Shown: piece after piece, positions 33,341 to 41,785 of the stretch
Position numbering within the stretch: position 1 is the stretch's first letter
Layout: every line of letters starts with the position of its first letter
Assembly: GCF_018491765.1 (NCBI RefSeq)
Contig: NZ_JABWCU010000011.1
Location: 124,001 to 188,000 of the forward strand
DNA from: Novosphingobium profundi
GTDB taxonomy: Bacteria > Pseudomonadota > Alphaproteobacteria > Sphingomonadales > Sphingomonadaceae
Length of the DNA stretch: 64,000 nt
Direction of reading: 5' to 3'
Translations under genes and position numbers: made by a program
Notes under the pieces: model-generated
What the model was told of the DNA's origin: nothing
Seen by the model: the letters and a program-made list of their open reading frames with translations, nothing else
Database searches by the model: none

Positions 33341-33493
33341 ACCGGGACATCTGCGACATCCGGTCGCGACCCGGCCAAGGGTCTGTCCCCTTTGCACTCA
33401 GCACAATTCCCGATGGGGCTCGGAGCCTGTGGAGGGGATAGTCGGCATCTCGCGAACGCCGGCCCGGACCGGAATGAGGAGGAGGGAAAAGCG

Positions 33494-34330
33494 ATGCGCA
33501 AGACGAACATGCGACGGGAACGGTTGCGGGAAAGGCTGGCGGTTCGAACGGCGGGCCTCGCGGTGTTGGCTGGCCTGTGGCTGGCCGCTCCGCAGAGCGC
33601 TACCGCGCAGGACGATGCGAGCGCGGATGTCGCCGCGCCCGCGGCGGACCCGATCGATCCCGATGCCATGGCCGCGGTCGACGCGATGAGCGCCGCGTTG
33701 CAGAAACTGGTGAGCTTTACCGTGAAATCCGACGCCACCAACGAGGTCGTCCTCGAGGATGGGCAGAAGATCCAGTTCAGTGGCGGCGTTGAACTCCAGG
33801 TCCATCGACCGAGCGCGTTCAAGGTGACGACGAAGGCCGACACCCAGAGCCGCGAGATGTACTACGACGGCAAGAGCTTCACCATCTTCGCGCCCAAGCT
33901 TGGCTATTTCGCCAGCTTTGCCGCACCCTCGACGATCGGGCAGACGGTCGACAAGGCGCGCACCCAGTTCGACATCGAGGTTCCGCTCGCCGACCTGTTC
34001 CTCTGGGGAACCGATCAGACCATCCGCAGCCGCGTGCAGGCAGCCTTGGTGGTTCGACCCGAGACGATCGGCAATCGCACCTGTATGCACTACGCCTTCC
34101 GGCAGGAGCACGTCGACTGGCAGGTCTGGATCGACCAGGGCGGGCAGCCGCTGCCGTGCAAGCTGGTGATCACCAACCGCGACGACGAGGCCATGCCACA
34201 GTATTCGGCCGTGTTGCAGTGGGACCTGACGACGCCGGTCAGCGTCGCGCAACTGGCCTTCACCCCGCCGGCGGGCGCGCACAAGATCGCGATCACCGAA
34301 ATTCCGGCAGTACAGGGAGAAGCCCAATGA
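33494..34330 (+). CDS. DUF2092 domain exported protein
   Basis: This is a 278-residue protein. A basic start and signal segment (RTAGLAVLAGLWLAAPQSATA) lead into a LolA/LppX-like fold of the DUF2092 family: MSAALQKLVSFTVKSDATNEVV, FSGGVELQVHRPSAFKVTT, REMYYDGKSFTIF. Such folds bind lipid-like ligands in the periplasm, but function is not established. GGAGGGAAAA is the ribosome site. Its stop overlaps the next start (ATGA). The 153-bp gap upstream contains GGGGATAGTC, also present in copy D at 36.9 kb. Confidence 0.8.
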   Translation: MRKTNMRRERLRERLAVRTAGLAVLAGLWLAAPQSATAQDDASADVAAPAADPIDPDAMAAVDAMSAALQKLVSFTVKSDATNEVVLEDGQKIQFSGGVELQVHRPSAFKVTTKADTQSREMYYDGKSFTIFAPKLGYFASFAAPSTIGQTVDKARTQFDIEVPLADLFLWGTDQTIRSRVQAALVVRPETIGNRTCMHYAFRQEHVDWQVWIDQGGQPLPCKLVITNRDDEAMPQYSAVLQWDLTTPVSVAQLAFTPPAGAHKIAITEIPAVQGEAQ

Positions 34331-34923
34331 CGCGTTTTGGCGGCAAGGGGGCAGCGCTGTTCAGCGCATTTCCGCTCGTGTTGGCGAGCGTCTCGATCGA
34401 GGCGATGCCCGTGCCCACCGATACCGTGCCGGCGCGCGCACGCGTCTCGGGCGATCCCGGCTTGCCCGATGCGGGGCTCATGGCCCAGGGCCGACCCCGG
34501 CCGGGCGGCGGAGGCGGCGGACGGCCACCCGGCGGCGGTGGCGGGCGCCCACCTGGAGGAGGTGGTCACGGTGGCGGCCACGGGGGCGGTCACTCGCGAC
34601 CTCCTGCGCGCGGCAGTTCGCACGGTTCGGTCCATCATTACGACCATGGTCGCCCACCTCCACCGCCCCACGGTGGACATTACGACAATCACCACCACTA
34701 CGACCACTGGGACAGTTGGGACGATCACTGGCATCCGCTCGAGACCGCCGCGACGGTGGCGGTGACGGCGGCGGTGGTCGGCAGCATCGTGCGCTCCATC
34801 CCGCCCGATTGCAGCACGGTGATCGTCAACGGCGTCAGCTACTCGCAATGCGGCAGCACGTGGTACGAGCCGCGTTACTCCGGCTCATCGGTCCAGTATG
34901 TCGTGGTCAATCCTCCGCGCTGA
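34327..34923 (+). CDS. His/Gly/Pro-rich exported protein
   Basis: This is a 198-residue protein translationally coupled to the DUF2092 gene (ATGA). A signal-like N-terminus is followed by a Gly/Pro-rich spacer (residues about 55-95) and a histidine-rich segment (HHYDHGRPPPPPHGGHYDNHHHYDHWDSWDDHWH). A hydrophobic helix (LETAATVAVTAAVVGSIV) precedes a conserved C-terminal domain with two Cys (PPDCSTVIVNGVSYSQCGSTWY). The C-terminal domain resembles small exported proteins that often follow DUF2092 genes. Metal binding by the histidines is inference. Confidence 0.7.
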   Translation: MTRFGGKGAALFSAFPLVLASVSIEAMPVPTDTVPARARVSGDPGLPDAGLMAQGRPRPGGGGGGRPPGGGGGRPPGGGGHGGGHGGGHSRPPARGSSHGSVHHYDHGRPPPPPHGGHYDNHHHYDHWDSWDDHWHPLETAATVAVTAAVVGSIVRSIPPDCSTVIVNGVSYSQCGSTWYEPRYSGSSVQYVVVNPPR

Positions 34924-34962
34924 ACCCGTGGACGGCGAGCGGAGCGCAAGGAGGAGGGCGCC

Positions 34963-35808
34963 ATGACCATCGTGCTTGCGCTCAAGCTGGGGGTTGCCCT
35001 CAGTATCGTGCTGATGCTTTTCGCGCTATCGCTGCGCGCGCGGTTCGCGGACCTGGGCTACATGATCGCGAACTGGCGAGAGGGGCTCGGCGCACTGATC
35101 GCCATGTTCGTGATCGTGCCCTCGGTTGCCATTGCGTTGGCGGCCTGGCTCGACATCAGTCCCGACGTCAAGGTGGCGCTCGTCGCGCTGGCCTTCTCGC
35201 CGGTGCCCCCGGTCTTGCCCGCCAAGCAGGTCAAGCTGGGGGCGAGTGCCGACTACGTCACCGGCCTCCTGATCCTGGCGACGCTGGCCTCGATCGTACT
35301 CGCGCCCTGGGGCGTGCCCTTCGCGGCCACGCTGCTCGACGCCCATTCCGGGACGCTTACCCCGATGGGCGTCGCGGCCCCTCTCTTAGTCACGATCCTG
35401 GCGCCGCTCGTGCTCGGGCTGATCGCGCGGCCCTTGCTCGGCCGGTTCGTCGCGCCTGTCGCCACCTGGGCGAGCCGGGTGGGAACCGCGCTGCTGCTGG
35501 TGGGCATGCTCGGGTTGGTGGTCCTGCTCGTGCCGGGCATCCTGGGGGTCATCGGGGAGGGAACGCTCGTCGTCCTGACGCTCTCGGTGGCTGCGGGCGT
35601 GGTCTTCGGGTATCTGTTCGGGGGGCGGGAACGCGGCAACCGTTCGGCGTTGGCGCTGGCGGCGGCCACGCGTCATCCGGGCGCCGCCATCGCCATCGCG
35701 ACGCACAGCTTTCCGCTGGCCGATGAGGCGCCCGCGGCGATCGCGCTCGCCGCGATCGTCTCGGGCATCGTCTGCGTTCCGCTGCTTCGCGTGATGACCC
35801 GCCCCTGA
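34963..35808 (+). CDS. Bile acid:sodium symporter (BASS)-family membrane protein
   Basis: This is a 281-residue inner-membrane protein with about nine or ten helices. Family features include FALSLRARFADLGYMIANWR near the N-terminus, PSVAIALAAW, the substrate-site-like ALAFSPVPPVLPAKQVKLGASADYVTG, and ALALAAATRHPGAAIAIA. BASS proteins take up organic anions with sodium; the substrate here is unknown. A GGAGGAGG-like ribosome site precedes the ATG. It is 39 bp after the His-rich gene, so it is probably in the same operon. Confidence 0.8.
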   Translation: MTIVLALKLGVALSIVLMLFALSLRARFADLGYMIANWREGLGALIAMFVIVPSVAIALAAWLDISPDVKVALVALAFSPVPPVLPAKQVKLGASADYVTGLLILATLASIVLAPWGVPFAATLLDAHSGTLTPMGVAAPLLVTILAPLVLGLIARPLLGRFVAPVATWASRVGTALLLVGMLGLVVLLVPGILGVIGEGTLVVLTLSVAAGVVFGYLFGGRERGNRSALALAAATRHPGAAIAIATHSFPLADEAPAAIALAAIVSGIVCVPLLRVMTRP

Positions 35809-35837
35809 AGACCGGGCAGGCCATCACGCAGAGGTTG

Positions 35838-36728
35838 TCAGAACGAGCCCTGGAGGATGAGCGCCGGTCCGTTGAGCTTGTAGCGCACGCGCCCGTCCCA
35901 GTACTCCTTGTCGACGCCGAGGCGATAGTCCACGTAGCGGTAGGCGATCCCGAGCGAGACATGGTCGAACACGCGATAGTTCACGCCGGCCTGCACGTTG
36001 ACCAGCTTGCCGTCGTAGTCGCCCACCTTGAGCGAGAGATAGTCCACCCGACCGGCAGCTTCGAGCCGGGGGGCGATCTTCCAGGTGGCGAACAGGCCGA
36101 CCGTCGGCAGGGGCGCGAAGACCTTCTTGACCCGCGTGGTGGCATCGATCGAACTGCCCCCGACCGAGGCCTCTCCCGAGATCGAGATCCGGAAGTTGGT
36201 GGCGTGAAGACCGATTGCGCCGCCGACTTCGAGGTCGGGCTTCTGGATGAAGGCGTAGCCTACGGTCAGGCGGTAGATGTTGCTGTTGAAGCCGCTGCGT
36301 ACGCTGGCCTCGGCGGGATAGGTCGTGTCATCGAAGGTGATGTCGCGCTGCAACCCCACTTCGCCCGAGCGCTTGAGCCGGAAATAGTCCGCGCCGACCA
36401 CGACATGTCCGAAGCGCGACCCGATCGAGACGGCGGGCACGACGTTCTCGCGATCGAGGTCGAGGTCCTTCTCCAGATCGATGTTGGTGCCGATCTGCGT
36501 TTCGGTCTTGGCGGTGACGCGCACCTGGGTGTCGACCCGGGGATAGAAGGCCTGGACGTTGATCCAGTAATTGTCGTCCAGCGTCTGGGCCCGGGCGGGT
36601 GCCTGCCAGGCCAGGGCAAGGGCCAGCGCGCCGAGGCCATAAGCCACGCGGAACGAGGCGCCGCCATTCGCTTCGAATTGATGATGCCATCCCTGTGTCC
36701 GCCGACTTGCGCGGCATTCCTGTTCCAT
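35838..36728 (-). CDS. Outer-membrane beta-barrel protein, unknown function
   Basis: This is a 296-residue protein. The ATG at 36728 is supported by AAGAGGA upstream; longer in-frame starts only add arginine-rich non-conserved sequence. The signal segment (GLGALALALAWQAPARA) ends before QTLDDNYWINVQAFYPRVDTQVRV. Alternating strands follow, including FGHVVVGADYFRLKRSG and VNVQAGVNYRVFDHVSLGIAYRYVDY, ending LILQGSF. It looks like a small 8- to 12-stranded barrel of the OmpW/OprF-N type. It is convergent with the BASS gene. Confidence 0.7.
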   Translation of the reverse strand: MEQECRASRRTQGWHHQFEANGGASFRVAYGLGALALALAWQAPARAQTLDDNYWINVQAFYPRVDTQVRVTAKTETQIGTNIDLEKDLDLDRENVVPAVSIGSRFGHVVVGADYFRLKRSGEVGLQRDITFDDTTYPAEASVRSGFNSNIYRLTVGYAFIQKPDLEVGGAIGLHATNFRISISGEASVGGSSIDATTRVKKVFAPLPTVGLFATWKIAPRLEAAGRVDYLSLKVGDYDGKLVNVQAGVNYRVFDHVSLGIAYRYVDYRLGVDKEYWDGRVRYKLNGPALILQGSF

Positions 36729-37042
36729 CTCGCCGTCCTCTTGCAGGTACCTTGCGAACGCGGGAGGCGCGCGCGAGGCTAGATGCGCCGAGCGAGGCGC
36801 CCGAGGCGCCTTTTGGGAGCGCCGTGACAGGGATCGATCGACGGGACGGAAAGCCGCGCGATGTGCCGGCTCTCCGTCCATCGCCACATTAGCGCGTGCA
36901 CAAGGCCGCTCTCATCGGGGTTTTCCCTAATTCGGTTTCGGGGATAGTCCCTTTTTCGTAAGGATTGAGGGCCTTGGAGCTTTGGCGGGCCTTTCGATCC
37001 GGGCTGGAACTTGCGGGATCGGGCCGGGAAACTCGAAGCCGG
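36729..37042. promoter_or_regulatory. 314-bp intergenic region with GGGT-type motif copy D
   Basis: No gene is seen here. GGGGTTTTCCCTAA (36917-36930) and CGGGGATAGTCCC (36940-36951) sit about 190-220 bp upstream of the barrel gene start at 36728. They resemble motif copies A-C as two imperfect dyads. The rest is GC-rich and without obvious structure. The region separates the putative response-regulator regulon from the iron genes. Confidence 0.3.
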
Positions 37043-37729
37043 TCAGGGCTCGCTCCAGAGCCGCAGCAGGTTGTGGTATTGCGCGGCGAGCGTCACCGTT
37101 TCCTGCGAATCCCCGTGGCGCTGGCGCAAGGCGTCGATGGCCAGGTCCATTTCGTAGAGCATCGTGCGCTTCGCGTCCTCGCGGATGAGGCTCTGGGTCC
37201 AGAAGAACGAGCAGATCCGCTCGCCGCGCGTGACCGGCGCGACGCTGTGCACGCTTGTCGAGGGGTAGAGGATGAGGTCCCCCGCCGGCAGCTTGACCCG
37301 GTGTTCGCCATAGGTATCGAGCACCTGGAGTTCACCGCCCTCGTACTCGTCGGGGTCGGTCAGGAAAAGCGTGGTCGAGACGTCGGTGCGCAGCCATTGG
37401 GGGGAGCCCGGAACCCCGCGCAGCGAGCCGTCGACGTGGTAGCCATAGGTCTCGTTGCCCTCGCCGGCGTAGCGGTTGAACAGCGGGGGCATGTAGTGCG
37501 CGGGCAGAGCGGCGCGAAAGAAGCTCGAATTGGCGCGCAGTGCCTCGAGCACGATCAGGCCCTGTTCGCGCGCGACGGGCGAATCCTCGGGCAACTGGCG
37601 GTTGCGCTTTACTTGCGCGCCCTGGTTGCCCCCGGTGGTGCGTCCGTCGATCCAGTCGGCGGCCTCGATGGCGGTGCGCATCGCTCGCACCTGCTCGCGC
37701 GAGAGGACGCCGGGAATATGCAGCATCAT
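37043..37729 (-). CDS. Fe(II)/2-oxoglutarate-dependent PKHD-type dioxygenase (PiuC/YbiX)
   Basis: This is a 228-residue cytosolic enzyme of the PKHD hydroxylase family, commonly encoded next to catecholate siderophore receptors. The Fe ligands are His and Asp in YGYHVDGSL and His in [11 protein letters not shown]; the 2-oxoglutarate Arg is in [10 protein letters not shown]. The opening [18 protein letters not shown] is typical. It lies downstream of the receptor gene, separated by a 16-bp-stem hairpin, and probably shares its Fur-regulated promoter. The substrate is not known. Confidence 0.9.
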   Translation of the reverse strand: MMLHIPGVLSREQVRAMRTAIEAADWIDGRTTGGNQGAQVKRNRQLPEDSPVAREQGLIVLEALRANSSFFRAALPAHYMPPLFNRYAGEGNETYGYHVDGSLRGVPGSPQWLRTDVSTTLFLTDPDEYEGGELQVLDTYGEHRVKLPAGDLILYPSTSVHSVAPVTRGERICSFFWTQSLIREDAKRTMLYEMDLAIDALRQRHGDSQETVTLAAQYHNLLRLWSEP

Positions 37730-37748
37730 GGTGTCATTGTCCTTTGAA

Positions 37749-37787
37749 CGGGAAGCCCCGGTGCACGGGCGGCACCGGGGCTTCCCG
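37749..37787 (-). terminator. Hairpin between receptor and dioxygenase genes
   Basis: A perfect 16-bp stem (CGGGAAGCCCCGGTGC with GCACCGGGGCTTCCCG) with a 7-base loop lies in the 76-bp gap. There is no T-run on the transcribed strand. It may lower expression of the dioxygenase relative to the receptor or stabilise the receptor mRNA. Confidence 0.55.
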
Positions 37788-37805
37788 CTTGATCTGGCCC
37801 GAGGG

Positions 37806-40013
37806 TCAGAAGTGCAGGTTGAGCGTCGCGCGCACCGAGCGTTCGAGGCCCGGCGTGTAGCGGAAGCCGAGGTAGTTTATCGAGGTCATGTACTTCTTGT
37901 CGAAGATGTTGAACGCGTTGAGCTGGATGTCGGCGTGCTCGTTGATGGTGTAGCTGGCCATGGCATCGACCACCCAGTAGTCGGGAATTTCGCTCGGCGT
38001 CGTCGCGACTTTCGCCTGGCGCTTGACGACGCCGGTATAGCGCGGGCCGCCGCCGATCGTGAGGCCCACCGGCGTGTGGTAGGTGGTCCACAGCGAGAAC
38101 GCGTTCTCGGGGGCATAGGGCAGCGAGGACGTTCCATCTTGCGCGGTCGCCTCGCCGACCGTGATCCCGGTCTTCTGGTGGGTGTAGGAGGCGATCACGT
38201 TCCAGTCGGGCGTGATCTGGCCGGTGGCGGTCAGTTCGACGCCGGTCACGCGCTTCTTGCCGATCTGCGAATAGGTGCCGTCGTCCTCGGCGTAGACCTC
38301 GTTCTCGATCCAGGTGCGGAAGACCGAACCGGTCAGCAGCAGGCTCTTGTCGAACAGCTCCCACTTCGTCCCGGCCTCCAGGGTGCGGGCCTTTTGCGGG
38401 TCCATGTTCGGATTGCTTGCGCTGCTTTCGCTCGAGGACAGCGAATAGGCGCCAAAGCTTCCGGTCGCGCCCGGGGGCTGCTGCGAAACGGCGTAGTTGA
38501 CATAGATGTTGCCAGTTTCGGTCAGCTTGTAGAGCGCGCCGAGCTTGTAGGTGAACAGGTCGCCATCGGCCTCGAGATCGGCCGAGCTGGAAGCGTAGGT
38601 CGTCTTGTAGTGGTCGTAGCGCAGGCCAAGGTCGAGCTGGACCCGCTCGGTCAGCGAGACGGTGTCGAACAGGTAGGCCGCGACCGTGTCGGTCTGCCAG
38701 TAGGCGTTGTCGCCGCTGCGCGCGATGGTGAGGCCGCTTGCGGTGTATTCGGGATCGTAAAGGCTGAGCGATGTCAGCGAACCGGTCTTGGTGAGGCCGT
38801 AGTTGGTCTGCTTCTCGCGCGTCAGTTCGACGCCTGCGCTGAGCGAATGGCGGATGGAACCGGTGTCGAAGCGCGAGCTGAGGTTGGTCTGGTTGGTGAG
38901 GATCTCGTTCCTGAGATCCTTGGCAGCGCCCAGGCGCGAAATGGTCGAGGCGGAGGGATCGTCCACGTCATAGGTCACGCCGCCTGCAGTGACGGCGAGG
39001 AAGTCCTGCGTGGTACGCCCCCAGCGCGTAGTGTTGCGCAAGGTCGTCGCAGCACCGAAATCGTGTTCGACGATGAGCGTGGCCATCGTGGCGACCGAAT
39101 CGTCGTGCGAATCCGTGCTGCCGTAGTAGTTGCTGCGATTGGCCTTGGTGGCCGTGTTGAGCGCTTCGTTGGTACCCGAATAGCCGCTCCAGCCGACCAG
39201 CGAGACACCGCTGTCGGGCACGTTGTTCTGTTCGACGTGGAGCAGGTTCACGAAGACGCGCGTATCGGTGCCGAGCCCGAAGCCGAGCGAGGGGGCAATG
39301 CCCCAGCGGTTGTTCTCGACATGGTCGCGACCCGCCACGCCCGCGTCCTGGCCCATGAAGTTCAGCCGCGCGGCGACGGTCTCGGACAACTTGTGGTTGA
39401 TGTCGAGCGTGCCACGCTTGAAGTCGCCGCTGCCGTAGCCAAGGCTCGCATCGACGCTGTCCTTGAGCGTGGGTTGCTTCGAGGCAAGGTTGATCGAACC
39501 GCCGGGCGAACTGCGTCCGTAGTCGGTCCCCGCCGCGCCCTTGGTGACTTCGACCTGTTCGATGTTGAAGACATCGCGCGAGATCGTGCCGAGGTCGCGC
39601 ACGCCATCGACGTAGATGCTGTTCGACATGTCGAAACCGCGCATGTAGAGCGCGTCGCCCATCGTTGGGCCGCCATTGCCTTCGCCGGCGTTGAAGGTGC
39701 CGGCCCCCGCGACGTTGCGCATCGCCTCGGTAAGTGTGGTCGCGCCCTGGTCGAGCAGCACCTTCTTCGTGATGACCTGGATGGTCTGCGGCGTTTCGGC
39801 GAGTGGTGCGGTGTGCTTGGGCGACTGGACGCTTTCCACCTTGTAGCCGTTGTCCTCGTCGATGGCGGTGTCGGTCACGGTCATGCCGCCAAGGCGGGTT
39901 TCGGCACTGCCATCCTGCGCCAAGGCCGGTGCGGCCAGGAATGTGACGCAGCTCAGGGCGAGGCACGCGGGTGCGGCCGTCGCAGCCTGATAGATTGCGC
40001 GATTACGAGACAC
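37806..40013 (-). CDS. TonB-dependent siderophore receptor (catecholate type)
   Basis: This is a 735-residue outer-membrane receptor. The signal peptide ([32 protein letters not shown]) is followed by a TonB-box-like segment (GMTVTDTA) and the plug domain ([35 protein letters not shown] ... [14 protein letters not shown]). A 22-strand barrel ends [13 protein letters not shown]. It resembles Fiu/PiuA-type receptors for catecholate siderophores, which fits the adjacent PiuC-type gene. The start codon is GTG with AAGGGGAA upstream. A Fur-box-like repeat lies 41 bp upstream. Confidence 0.9.
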   Translation of the reverse strand: MSRNRAIYQAATAAPACLALSCVTFLAAPALAQDGSAETRLGGMTVTDTAIDEDNGYKVESVQSPKHTAPLAETPQTIQVITKKVLLDQGATTLTEAMRNVAGAGTFNAGEGNGGPTMGDALYMRGFDMSNSIYVDGVRDLGTISRDVFNIEQVEVTKGAAGTDYGRSSPGGSINLASKQPTLKDSVDASLGYGSGDFKRGTLDINHKLSETVAARLNFMGQDAGVAGRDHVENNRWGIAPSLGFGLGTDTRVFVNLLHVEQNNVPDSGVSLVGWSGYSGTNEALNTATKANRSNYYGSTDSHDDSVATMATLIVEHDFGAATTLRNTTRWGRTTQDFLAVTAGGVTYDVDDPSASTISRLGAAKDLRNEILTNQTNLSSRFDTGSIRHSLSAGVELTREKQTNYGLTKTGSLTSLSLYDPEYTASGLTIARSGDNAYWQTDTVAAYLFDTVSLTERVQLDLGLRYDHYKTTYASSSADLEADGDLFTYKLGALYKLTETGNIYVNYAVSQQPPGATGSFGAYSLSSSESSASNPNMDPQKARTLEAGTKWELFDKSLLLTGSVFRTWIENEVYAEDDGTYSQIGKKRVTGVELTATGQITPDWNVIASYTHQKTGITVGEATAQDGTSSLPYAPENAFSLWTTYHTPVGLTIGGGPRYTGVVKRQAKVATTPSEIPDYWVVDAMASYTINEHADIQLNAFNIFDKKYMTSINYLGFRYTPGLERSVRATLNLHF

Positions 40014-40053
40014 TTGATTCCCCTTAATTCCTATGGATGCTCACCAAAATTGG

Positions 40054-40074
40054 TAATGCGAACCGTTAGCATTA
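40054..40074 (-). promoter_or_regulatory. Fur box upstream of the siderophore receptor
   Basis: TAATGC (40054-40059) and GCATTA (40069-40074) form a perfect inverted repeat around GAACCGTTA. This matches the TGC-GAA-centre-GCA layout of alphaproteobacterial Fur sites and lies 41 bp before the receptor start. Iron repression is inferred. Confidence 0.65.
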
Positions 40075-40439
40075 AGAGCAAGAATCAATTTGTAACAGTA
40101 TGTTGGAGGGGGGCTCGCGCCGCGCGGCAAGCGCGGCTGGCTTTCCGTGATTGGCAATTGTCTTCGGGCGGCACTTGCGGCTGGCCTCATGGTGCGAGGG
40201 CTGTGAAAGCCCGCTTTCACGCCGGTTCGGCGCGTCCCGCGCAATTCGCAGGCGAAGGGCAGCATGCTCCGGCGAAACGATCGCGCGTGCTGCCTGCGAG
40301 CGTGTCTTTGCAGCGCGTGCAAGGTTTCGTGCGCAAATCGAATGTGCAGGGATGAGGCAGGACACCGGGCAGCCGGTGCCTTCACGCACGCAGCGCCAGC
40401 CAGATTCGGCGCGTTCGGGGCGCGGCGGCGAAGCAGCCG
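40075..40439. other. 365-bp region without recognisable gene
   Basis: The bases between the receptor promoter and the small minus-strand gene contain only arginine-rich frames without ribosome sites or conserved segments. A short GTGAAAGC/GCTTTCAC stem near 40203-40220 is the only structure noticed. I see nothing else in it. Confidence 0.5.
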
Positions 40440-40682
40440 TCAGGTGCGCGTGCAGCACCCTGAGGGTGCCGAAAGGTCGATGGTTTCGGCGGTTCGCTCG
40501 AACGCCGTCTGGCCAGGCTCTGCTGGACGGGTGGCCGGCAGGGCACTTGCCTCGACCGTGAAGCGCCCGAGGTAGGTGTCGTGTGTCGGTGCGGGCGGCG
40601 TCGGGCCCAACACGACCGTTGCAAATGCGCCGACGATCGACGAAGCGGCAAGCGAGGCCAGAAGTGGTTTCCAAGGCAGCAT
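40440..40682 (-). CDS. Small hypothetical protein with N-terminal membrane or signal segment
   Basis: This is a possible 80-residue protein beginning MLPWKPLLASLAASSIVGAFATVVLG, a credible signal peptide or membrane anchor, followed by a Pro/Thr/Ala-rich polar tail ending in a Cys pair. GAGGGG lies about 10 bases upstream of the ATG. No family was recognised. It lies 123 bp downstream of apbE on the same strand and could be the last gene of that operon. Coding evidence is modest. Confidence 0.4.
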   Translation of the reverse strand: MLPWKPLLASLAASSIVGAFATVVLGPTPPAPTHDTYLGRFTVEASALPATRPAEPGQTAFERTAETIDLSAPSGCCTRT

Positions 40683-40804
40683 GGTCGTGTGTCCCCTCGA
40701 GATCGTCTCGATGGGTCGCAGACTACCGTCGACCTGTCGCAGCACTTTGCCGCAACTGCATCATTGTGCATCGGGTTGTATCGCGGCTCCGACATCGTTG
40801 CACT

Positions 40805-41785
40805 TCAGAGCAATTTGCAAAAAGCCGGTGAAAGCCATTCCTCGCCGTCGCGCAGGAGAAGGCGGACCATCAGGCCTTCGCGGCAGGCCAGGGCGCGCGC
40901 CTCTTCGGGACGGAGGACGCAAAGCGCGCTGGCCCAGGCGTCGGCGTGCATGCAGCGGGGGTGGAGCACGGTGACCGCGGTCGTCGCGTGGATCGCAGGC
41001 TGCCCGGTCCGGGGATCGAGCGTGTGGGCCCCGCGCAGGTAATCGCCCGAGGTCGCGATGCCGAGCGCGTGGAGCGCGACGCGCAAGGGGGGCGTGGCAA
41101 GGCCCGGTGGCGTTTCCACGTCGACCCACCAGGGCTCGCCCGAAGGCTTCAGGCCGCGCCCGGCGCACTCGCCGCCGATCTCGACGAGGGCGTGGTGAAA
41201 GTCGTGCGCGGCCAGCAGGTCGGCCACGGCGTCGGCGGCATAGCCCTTGGCGATGCCCGAAAGGTCGAGCCAGAGTCCACCGGGTTGGCGCAGGCGCGCA
41301 CCCAGCGGGTCGAAAGCAAGTGTCCGCCAGTCCGAGTGGGCGGACAGGGATGTAAGTTCGGCAGCGGCGGGCGATACGTCGACCTGCCGCGCCGCCAGCC
41401 CCCAGGCATCGGTCAGGCGGCCGAGGGCGGGGCTGAAGGCGCCGTCCGAGGCGTCGGCGATCGCAAGGGCGGAGGCGACGACTTTGGCGAAGTCGGGGCG
41501 CAGGTGATGCCAGCTGTTGGCCGGTGCCCGGTTGAAGCGATCCAGGTCCGAATTTTCGTCCCAATGGCTCATCTGCGCGACGAGATCGTCGAGCCTTTGC
41601 TGTACGAGACGTGTCAGGTGCGGGCCTTGCGTCACATCTGCAGCGGCAAGCCGGACATTCCAGCGTGTGCCCATCGTTGTACCCGCCAGCGCAAGGATTT
41701 GGGCCTCGCGGTCGAATCCGCGAAAGGCGCCCGGCTGGATTTGCTCGGGCACCGCAATACGCGGTGCCCGAGCCAGGGTCGTCAC
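40805..41785 (-). CDS. apbE: FAD:protein FMN transferase ApbE
   Basis: This is a 326-residue enzyme that attaches FMN covalently to Ser/Thr of target flavoproteins using FAD and Mg2+. Family motifs: MGTRWNVRL near the start, SHWDENSDLDRFNRAPAN, LDLSGIAKGYAADAVADLL, ALVEIGGECAGRG, and HADAWASALCVL containing the metal-binding acidic residue. No N-terminal lipobox was seen, so export is uncertain. The start overlaps the DUF4198 gene stop. In iron-regulated operons with PepSY proteins ApbE is thought to support a periplasmic ferric reductase; that role is inferred here. Confidence 0.9.
   Translation of the reverse strand: MTTLARAPRIAVPEQIQPGAFRGFDREAQILALAGTTMGTRWNVRLAAADVTQGPHLTRLVQQRLDDLVAQMSHWDENSDLDRFNRAPANSWHHLRPDFAKVVASALAIADASDGAFSPALGRLTDAWGLAARQVDVSPAAAELTSLSAHSDWRTLAFDPLGARLRQPGGLWLDLSGIAKGYAADAVADLLAAHDFHHALVEIGGECAGRGLKPSGEPWWVDVETPPGLATPPLRVALHALGIATSGDYLRGAHTLDPRTGQPAIHATTAVTVLHPRCMHADAWASALCVLRPEEARALACREGLMVRLLLRDGEEWLSPAFCKLL

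Noticed and set aside
40264..40575. Plus-strand open frames upstream of the siderophore receptor
   Set aside because: They are Arg/Ala-rich, overlap several other frames, lack ribosome sites and have no recognisable domain.
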